DNA of 64,000 nt from Chamaelirium japonicum (Eukaryota; Streptophyta; Magnoliopsida; Liliales; Melanthiaceae): the NCBI GenBank assembly GCA_947650365.1, contig OX393549.1, forward strand, positions 28,425,209 to 28,489,208, in the 5' to 3' direction. Shown here one piece after another: positions 53,532 through 63,864 of the stretch (position 1 is its first letter; each line of letters opens with the position of its first letter). Under the pieces are notes generated by a model. That model was not told the DNA's origin. It was given only the letters and a program-made list of their open reading frames with translations, and did no database searches. Position numbers and translations under genes: made by a program.

Positions 53532-56165
53532 ACGAATGGATACATTCGTGTGAATGAATTAGAATGGATCGTACGAATGAGTAAGAATGGATCGTACGAA
53601 TGAAATAGAATGGATTGCACGAATGAATTAGAATGGATCGTACGAATGAATTAGAATGGATCGTGTGAAGGAATTAGAATGGATTGTATGAATGAATTAG
53701 AATGGATCATACGAAGGAATTAGAATGGATCGTACGAATGAATTAGAATGGATCGTACGAATGAATTAGAATAGATCGTACGAATGAATTAGAATGGATC
53801 GTACGAATGAATTAGAATGGATCGTGTGAAAGAATTAGAATGGATCATACAAATGAATTAGAATGGATCGTGCGAATGAATTAGAATAGATTGCGCGAAT
53901 GAATTAGAATGGATCGTGCGAATGAATTAGAATGGATCGTACGAATGAATTAGAATAGATTGCGTGAATGAATTAGAATGGATCGTACGAATAAATTAGA
54001 ATGGATCGTACGAATAAATTAGAATAGATACATTCGTCCGAATGAATTAGAATGGATCAAACGAATGAGTAAGAATGGATCGTACGAATGAAATAGAATA
54101 GATTGTACGAATGAATTAGAATGGATTCGTACGAATGAATTAGAATGGATACATTCGTGCGAATGAATTAGAATGGATCGTACCAATGAGTAAGAATGGA
54201 TCGTACGAATGAATTAGAATGGATTGTGCGAATGAATTAGAATGGATCGTACGAATGAATTAGAATGGATCGTGTGAAAGAATTAGAATGGATTGTATGA
54301 ATGAATTAGAATAAATCGTATGAATGAATTAGAATGGATTGCACGAATGTATCCATTCTAATTCATTCGTACGAATCCATTCTAATTCATTCGTACAATC
54401 CATTCTATTTCATTCGTACGATCCATTCTAACTCATTCGTATGATCCATTCTAATTCATTCGCACGAATGTATCCATTCTAATCCATTCGTACGATCCAT
54501 TCTAATCCATTCGTACGATCCATTCTAATTCATTCGCATGAATGTAACCATTCTAATTCATTCATTTGATCCATTCTAATTCATTCGTACGATCCATTCT
54601 AATTCATTCGTCTGATCCATTCTAATTCATTCTAATTCATTCGCACGAATGTATCCATTCTAATTCATTCGTACGATCAGTTCTAATTCATTCACAAAAT
54701 CTATTCTAATTCATTCATACGATCCATTCTAATTCATTCACACGAATGTATCCATTCTAATTCATTCATATGATCCATTCTAATTCATTCATACGATCCA
54801 TTCTAATTCACTCATACGTTCCATTCTAATACATTCATGCGATCTATTCTAATTCATTTGCACGAATATATCCATTCTAATTCATTCGTACGATCCATTC
54901 TAATTCCTTCGTACGATCCATTCTAATTCATTCGTACGATCTATTCTATTTCATTCGTACGATCCATTCTTACTCATTCGTACGATCCATTCTATTTCAT
55001 TCGTCCGATCTATTCTAATTCATTCGCACGAATGTATCCATTCTTATTCATTTGCACGATCCATTCTAATTCATTCCTATTATCTATTCTAATTCATTCG
55101 TACGATCCATTCTAATTCATTCTAATTCATTCGTACGATCCATTCTACGATCCATTCTAATTCATGCATACGATCCATTCTAATTCAAATGCACAAAGGT
55201 ATCCATTCTAATCCATTCGTAGGATCCATTCTAATCCATTCGTACGATACATTCTAATTCATTCGTACGATCCATTCTAATTTATTCGCACGAATTTATC
55301 CATTCTAATTCATTCGTATGATCCATTCTAATTCATTCGCACAATCTATTCTAATTCATTCATACGATCCATTCTAATTCATTCGCACGAATGTATCCAT
55401 TCTAATTCATTCATACGATCCATTCTACTTCATTCGTACTATCCGTTCTAATTCACTCATACGATCCATTCTAATTCACTCATACGATCCATTCTAATTC
55501 ATTTGCACAAAGGTATCCATTCTAATTCATTTGTACGATCCATTCAAATTCATTCGCACGATCCATTCTAATTCATTCGTATGATCCATTCTAATTCATT
55601 CGTACGATCCATTCTAATTCATTCACACGATCCATTCTAATTCATTCGTACAATCTATTCTATTTCATTCGTACGATCCATTCTTACTCATTCGTATGAT
55701 CCATTCTAATTCATTCGGACGAATGTATCCATTCTAATTTATTCGTACGATCCATTCTAATTCATTCGTACGATCCATTCTAATTCATTCGTACGATCCA
55801 TTCTAATTCATTCGTCCGATCCATTCTAATTCATTCACACGATCCATTCTAATTCATTCGTACGATCCATTCTAATTCATTCATACAATCCATTCTAATT
55901 CATTCGTACGATCCATTCTAATTCACTCATACGATCCATTCTAATACATTCATACGATCCATTCTAATTCATTTGCACGAATATATCCATAATAATTCAT
56001 TCGTACGATCCATTCTAATTCATTCGTACGATCTATTCTAATTCATTCGGACGATCCATTCTAATTCATTCTTATGACCCATTCTAATTCCTTCTTACGA
56101 TCCATTCTAATTCATTCGTACGATCCATTCTAATTCATTCGTACAATCTATTCTAATTCATTCGT
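53532..56165. repeat. Higher-order repeat D4, internally deleted (2,634 bp; + to about 54342, - to 56165)
   Basis: Both arms are shorter than in D2 and D3. The short arm is about 810 bp instead of about 1.12 kb: the stretch with GAAGGAATTAG, GATCTTACG and GATCGGACG between the GATTGCG and CGTCCG monomers is gone. In the long arm the segment between two TTACTC repeats is gone, leaving AACTCATTCG at about 54430. Both deletions preserve monomer phase. Confidence 0.85.
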
Positions 56166-59100
56166 ACGAATGGATACATTCGTGTGAATGAATTAGAATG
56201 GATCGTACAAATGAGTAAGAATGAATCGTACGAATGAAATAGAATGGATTGCACGAATGAATTAGAATGGATCGTACGAATGGATTAGAATGGATCGTAC
56301 GAATGGATTAGAATGGATACATTCGAGCGAATGAATTAGAATGGATCGTACGAATGAATTAGAATGGATCGTACGAATGGATTAGAATGGATCGAACGAA
56401 TGAACTAGAATGGATAAATTCGTCCGAATGAATTAGAATGGATCGTACGAATGAATTAGAATGGATCGTACGAATGAATTAGAATAGATCGTACGAATGA
56501 ATTAGAATGGATCGTACGAATGAATTAGAATGGATCGTGTGAAAGAATTAGAATGGATCGTACGAATGAATTAGAATGGATCGTGCGAATGAATTAGAAT
56601 AGATTGCACGAATGAATTAGAATGGATCGTGCGAATGAATTAGAATAGATCGTACGATTGAATTAGAATGGAGCGTATGAATGAATTAGAATAGATTGCG
56701 CGAATGAATTAGAATGGATCGTACGAATGAATTAGAATGGATTGTACGAATGAATTAGAATGGATCGTACGAAGGAATTAGAATGGATCGTACGAATGAA
56801 TTAGAATGGATCGTACGAATGAATTAGAATGGATCTTACGAATGAATTAGAATGGATCGTATGAATGAATTAGAATGGATCGTACGAATGAATTAGAATG
56901 GATACATTCGTGCGAATGAATTAGAAAGGATCGGACGAATGAATTAGAATGGATCGTAAGAATGAATTAGAATGGATCGTACGAATGAATTAGAATGGAT
57001 CGTACGAATAAATTAGAATAGATACATTCGTCCGAATAAATTAGAATGGATCATACGAATGAGTAAGAATGGATCGTACGAATGAAATAGAATAGATTGT
57101 ACGAATGAATTAAAATGGATTCGTACGAATGAATTAGAATAGATACATTCGTGCGAATGAATTAGAATGGATCGTACCAATGAGTAAGAATGGATCGTAC
57201 GAATGAAATAGAATGGATTGTGCGAATGAATTAGAATGGATCGTACGAATGAATTAGAATGGATCGTGTGAAAGAATTAGAATGGATTGTATGAATGAAT
57301 TAGAATAGATCGTATGAATGAATTAGAATGGATTGCACGAATGTATCCATTCTAATTCATTCGTACGAATCCATTCTAATTCATTCGTACAATCCATTCT
57401 ATTTCATTCGTACGATCCATTCTTACTCATTCGTATGATCCATTCTAATTCATTCGCACGAATGTATCCACTCTAAATCATTCGTACGATCCATTCTAAT
57501 TCATTCGTACGATCCATTTTAAATCATTCGTACAATCCATTCTATTTCATTCGTACGATCAATTCTATATCATTAGCATGATCCATTTTAATTCAATCGT
57601 ACGATCCATTCAAATTCATTCGCACGATCCATTCTAATTCATTCGTACAATACATTCTATTTCATTCGTACAATCCATTCTTACTCATTCGTATGATCCA
57701 TTCTAATTCATTAGCACGAATGTATCCATTCTAATCCATTCGTACTATCCATTCTAATTCATTCGCATGAATGTAACCATTCTAATTCATTCATCTGATC
57801 CATTCTAATTCATTCGTACGATCCATTCTAATTCATTCGTCCGATCGATTCTAATTCATTCTAATTCATTCGCACAAATGTATCCATTCTAATTCATTCG
57901 TACGATCAGTTCTAATTCATTCACAAAATCTATTCTAATTCATTCATACGATCCATTCTAATTCATTCACACGAATGTATCCATTCTAATTCATTCATAC
58001 GATCCATTCTAATTCATTCATACGATCCATTCTAATTCACTCATACGATCCATTCTAATACATTCATACGATCCATTCTAATTCATTTGCACGAATATAT
58101 CCATTCTAATTCATTCGTACGATCCATTCTAATTCCTTCGTACGATCCATTCTAATTCATTCGTACGATCTATTCTATTTCATTCGTATGATCCATTCTT
58201 ACACATTCGTACGATCCATTCTAATTCATTCGTCCGATCCATTCTAATTCATTCGCACGAATGTATCCATTCTAATTCATTTGCACGATCCATTCTAATT
58301 CATTCCTATGATCTATTCTAATTCATTCGTACGATCCATTCTAATTCATTCTAATTCATTCGTACGATCCATTCTATGATCCATTCTAATTCATTGATAC
58401 GATCCATTCTAATACATATGCACAAAGGTATCCATTCTAATCCATTCGTAGGATCCATTCTAATCCATTCGTACAATACATTCTAATTCATTCGTACGAT
58501 CCATTCTAATTTATTCGCACGAATGTATTCATTCTAATTCATTCGTACGATCCATTCTAATTCATTCGCACAATCTATTTTAATTCATTCATACGATCCA
58601 TTCTAATTCATTCGCACAAATGTATCCATTCTAATTCACTCATACGATCCATTCTAATTCACTCATACGATCCATTCTAATTCATTCATACGATCCATTC
58701 TAATTCATTTGCACAAAGGTATCCATTCTAATTCATTCGTACGATCCATTCGAATTCATTCGCACGATCCATTCTAATTCATTCGTATGATCCATTCTAA
58801 TTCATTCGTACGATCCATTCTAATTCATTCGCACGATCCATTCTAATTCATTCGTACAATCTATTCTATTTCATTCGTACGATACATTCTTTCTCATTCG
58901 TATGATCCATTCTAATTCATTCGGACGAATGTATCCATTCTAATTTATTCGTACGATCCATTCTAATTTATTCGTACGATCCATTCTAATTCATTCGTAC
59001 GATCCATTCTAATTCATTCGTCCGATCCATTCTAATTCATTCACACGATCCATTCTAATTCATTCGTACGATCCATTCTAATTCATTCATACAATGCATT

Positions 59101-59394
59101 CTAATTCATTCGTACGATCCATTCTAATTCACTCATACGATCCATTCTAATACATTCATACGATACATTCTAATTCATTTGCACGAATATATCCATTCTA
59201 ATTCATTCGTACGATCCATTCTAATTCCTTCGTACGATCCATTCTAATTCATTCGTACGATCTATTCTAATTCATTCGTACGATCCATTCTAATTCATTC
59301 GTACGATCCATTCTAATTCCTTCGTACGATCCATTCGAATTCATTCGTACGATCCATTCAAATTCATTCGTACAATCTATTCTAATTCATTCGT
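56166..59394. repeat. Higher-order repeat D5 (3,229 bp; + to about 57335, - to 59394)
   Basis: The short arm has a patch at about 56280-56425 (GAATGGATTAG twice, CGAGCG 28-mer, GAACTAG, GATAAATTCGTCCG) in place of the usual GTGTGAAAG / GAAGGAATTAG series. The patch variants are those of Zone I (18240-18300, 26515-26550). In the long arm one CTTCATTCGTACTATCCG monomer is missing near 58640. Confidence 0.86.
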
Positions 59395-62300
59395 ACGAAC
59401 GGATACATTCGTGTGAATAAATTAGAATGGATCGTACGAATGAGTAAGAATGGATCGTACGAATGAAATAGAATGGATTGCACGAATGAATTAGAATGGA
59501 TCGTACGAATGAATTAGAATGAATCGTGTGAAAGAATTAGAATGGATTGTATGAATGAATTAGAATGGATCGTACGAAGGAATTAGAATGGATCGTACGA
59601 ATGAATTAGAATGGATCGTACGAATGAATTAGAATAGATCGTACGAATGAATTAGAATGGATCGTACGAATGAATTAGAATGGATCGTGTGAAAGAATTA
59701 GAATGGATCGTACGAATGAATTAGAATGGATCCTGCGAATGAATTAGAATAGATTGCGCGAATGAATTAGAATGGATCGTGCGAATGAATTAGAATGGAT
59801 CGTACGAATGAATTAGAATGGATCGTACGAATGAATTTGAATAGATTGCGCGAATGAATTAGAATGGATCGTACGAATGAATTAGAATGGATCGTACGAA
59901 TGAATTAGAATGGATCGTACGAATAAATTAGAATGGATCGTACGAAGGAATTAGAATGGATCGTACGAATGAATTAGAATGGATCGTACGAATGAATTAG
60001 AATGGATCTTACGAATGAATTAGAATTGATCTACAAATGAATTAGAATGTTTCGTACGAATGAATTAGAATGGATACATTCGTGCGAATGAATTAGAATG
60101 GATCGGACGAATGAATTAGAATGGATCGTACGAATGAATTAGAATGGATCGTACGAATGAATTAGAATGGATCGTACGAATAAATTAGAATGGACACATT
60201 CGTCCGAATGAATTAGAATGGATCATACGAATGAGTAAGAATGGATCGTACGAATGAAATCGAATAGATTGTAAGAATGAATTAGAATGAATTCGTACGA
60301 ATGAATTAGAATGGATACATTCGTGCGAATGAATTAGAATGGATCATACCAATGAGTAAGAATAGATCGTACGAATGAAATAGAATGGATTGTGCGAATG
60401 AATTAGAATGCATCGTACGAATGAATTAGAATGGATCGTGTGAAAGAATTAGAATGGATTGTATGAATGAATTAGAATAGATCGTATGAATGAATTAGAA
60501 TGGATCGCACGAATGTATCCATTCTAATTCATTCGTACGAATCCATTCTAATTCATTCGTACAATCCATTCTATTTCATTCGTACGATCCATTCTTACTC
60601 ATTCGTATTATCCATTCTAATTCATTCGCACGAATGTTTCCATTCTAAATCATTCGTACGATCCATTCTAATTCATTCGTACGATCCATTCTAAATCATT
60701 CGTACAATCCATTCTATTTCATTCGTAAGATCAATTCTAATTCATTAGCACGATCCATTCTAATTCATTCGTACGATCCATTCAAATTCATTCGCACGAT
60801 CCATTCTAATTCATTCGTACAATCCATTCTATTTCATTCGTACGATCCATTCTTACTCATTCGTATGATCCATTCTAATTCATTCGCACGAATGTATCCA
60901 TTCTAATACATTCGTACGATCCATTCAAATCCATTCATACGATCCATTCTATTTCATTCACATGAATGTAACCATTCTAATTCATTCATTTGATCCATTC
61001 TAATTCATTCGTACGATCAATTCTAATTCATTCGTCCGATCCATTCTAATTCATTCTAATTCATTCGCACGAATGTATCCATTCTAATTCGTTCGTACGA
61101 TCAGTTCTAATTCATTCACAAAATCTATTCTAATTCATTCATACGATCCATTCTAATTCATTCACACGAATGTATCCATTCTAATTCATTCATACGATCC
61201 ATTCCAATTCATTCGTACGATCCATTCTAATTCACTCATACGATCCATTCTAATACATTCATATGATCCATGCTAATTCATTTGTATGAATATATCCATT
61301 CTAATTCATTCGTACGATCCATTCTAATTCCTTCGTATGATCCATTCTAATTCATTCGTACGATCTATTCTATTTCATTCGTACGATCCATTCTTACTCA
61401 TTCGTACGATCCATTCTAATTCATTCGTCCGATCCATTCTAATTCATTCGCACGAATGTATCCATTCTATTTCATTTGCACGATCCATTCTAATTCATTC
61501 CTATGATCTATTCTAATTCATTCGTACGGTCCATTCTAATTCATTCTAATTCATTCGTACGATCCATTCTATGATCCATTCTAATTCATTCATACGATCC
61601 ATTCTAATTCATATGCACAAAGGTATCCATTCTAATCCATTCGTAGGATCCATTCTAATCCATTCGTACGATACATTCTAATTCATTCATACGATCCATT
61701 CTAATTTATTCGCACGAATGTATCCATTCTAATTCATTCGTATGATTCATTCTAATTCATTCGCACAATCTATTCTAATTCATTCATACGATCCATTCTA
61801 AATCATTCGCATGAATGTATCCATTCTAATTCATTCATACGATCCATTCTACTTCATTCGTACTATCCGTTCTAATTCACTCATACGATCCATTCTAATT
61901 CATTCATACGATCCATTCTAATTCATTTGCACAAAGGTATCCATTCTAATTCATTTGTATGATCTATTCGAATTCATTCGCACGATCCATTCTAATTCAT
62001 TCGTACGATCCATTCTAATTTATTCGTACGATCCATTCTAATTCGTTCGCACGATCCATTCTAATTCATTCGTACAATCTATTCTATTTCATTCGTACGA
62101 TCCATTCTTACTCATTCGTATGATCCATTCTAATTCATTCGGACGAATCTATCCATTCTAATTTATTCGTACGATCCATTCTAATTCATTCGTACGATCC
62201 ATTCTAACTCATTCGTACGATCCATTCTAATTCATTCGTCCGATCCATTCTAATTCATTCACACGATCCATTCTAATTCATTCGTACGATCCATTCTAAC

Positions 62301-62612
62301 TCCTTTATACAATCCATTCTAATTCATTCGTAAGATCCATTCTAATTCACTCAGACGATCCATTCTAATACATTCATACTATCCATTCTAATTCATTTGC
62401 ACGAATATATCCATTCTAATTCATTCGTACGATCCATTCTAATTCCTTCGTACGATCCATTCTAATTCATTCGTACGATCTATTCTAATTCATTCGTATG
62501 ATCCATTCCAATTCATTCGTACGATCCATTCTAATTCCTTCGTACGATCCATTCTAATTCTTTCGTACGATCCATTCTAATTCATTCGTACAATCTATTC
62601 TAATTTATTCGT
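59395..62612. repeat. Higher-order repeat D6 (3,218 bp; + to about 60507, - to 62612)
   Basis: Full D marker order. Short-arm oddity: a shortened monomer, GATCTACAAATG, near 60030. The conserved module is present in + near 60175-60275 and in - near 62070-62175, giving an inverted pair within the unit. Confidence 0.87.
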
Positions 62613-63813
62613 ACGAATGGATACATTCGTGTGAATGAATTAGAATGGATCGTACGAATGAGTAAGAATGGATCGTACGAATGAAATAGAATGGATTGCA
62701 CGAATGAATTAGAATGGATCGTACGAATGAATTAGAATGGATCGTGTGAAAGAATTAGAATGGATTGTTTGAATGAATTAGAATGGATCGTACGAAGGAA
62801 TTAGAATGGATCGTACGAATGAATTAGAATGGATCGTACGAATGAATTAGAATAGATCGTACGAGTGAATTAGAATAGATCGTAAAAATGAATTAGAATG
62901 GATCGTGTGAAAGAATTAGAATGGATCGTACGAATGAATTAGAATGGATCGTGCGAATGAATTAGAATAGATTGCGCGAATGAATTAGAATGAATCGTAT
63001 GAATGAATTAGAATGGATCGTACGAATGAATTAGAATAGATTGAGCGAATGAATTAGAATGGATCGTACGAATGAATTAGAATGGATCGTACGAATGAAT
63101 TAGAATGGATCGTACGAATGAATTGTAATGGATCGTACGAATGAATTAGAATGGATCTTACGAATGAATTAGAATGGATCGTACGAATGAATTAGAATGG
63201 ATCGTATGAATGAATTAGAATGGATACATTCGTGCCAATGAATTATAATGGATCGGACGAATGAATTAGAATGGATCGTATGAATGAATTAGAATGGATC
63301 GTACGAATGAATTAGAATGGATCGTACGAATAAATTAGAATGGATCGTACCCATGAGTAAGAATGGATCGTACGAATGAAATAGAATGGATCGTGTGAAA
63401 GAATTAGAATAGATCGTATGAATGAATTAGAATGAATCCTATGAATGAATTAGAATTGATCGTACGAATGAAATAGAATGGATTGCACGAATGATTTAGA
63501 TTGGATCGTACGAATGAATTAGAATGGAATGTGTGAAAGAATTAGAATGCATTGTATGAATGAATTAGAATGGATCGTACGAATGAATTAGAATGGATCG
63601 TACGAAGGAATTAGAATGGATCGTACGAATGTATTAGAATGGATCGTACGAATGAATTAGAATGGATCATACGAATGAATTAGAATGGGTACATTTGTGC
63701 GAATGAATTAGAATGGATCGTACGAATGGATTAGAATGGATCGTACGAATGGATTAGAATGGATACATTCGTGCGAATGAATTAGAATGGATCATACGAA
63801 TGAGTAAGAATGG
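62613..63813 (+). repeat. D7: short arm of a further D unit, diverging at its end
   Basis: Follows the D short arm for about 730 bp, then, after AATAAATTAG (about 63333), jumps to GTACCCATGAGTAAG and on to Zone I-like variants (GATTTAG, GAATGGATTAG). It ends at AATGG|TCTAATTC without a palindrome. Confidence 0.82.
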
Positions 63814-63864
63814 TCTAATTCATTCGTACGATCCATTCTAATTCATTCGTATATTCCATTCTAA
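63814..63864 (-). repeat. Satellite block 64 (-), about 51 bp
   Basis: Two monomers in reverse orientation, one with CGTATATTCC. It leaves through CATTCTAAGATCCTACG, joined inside a monomer. Confidence 0.88.
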
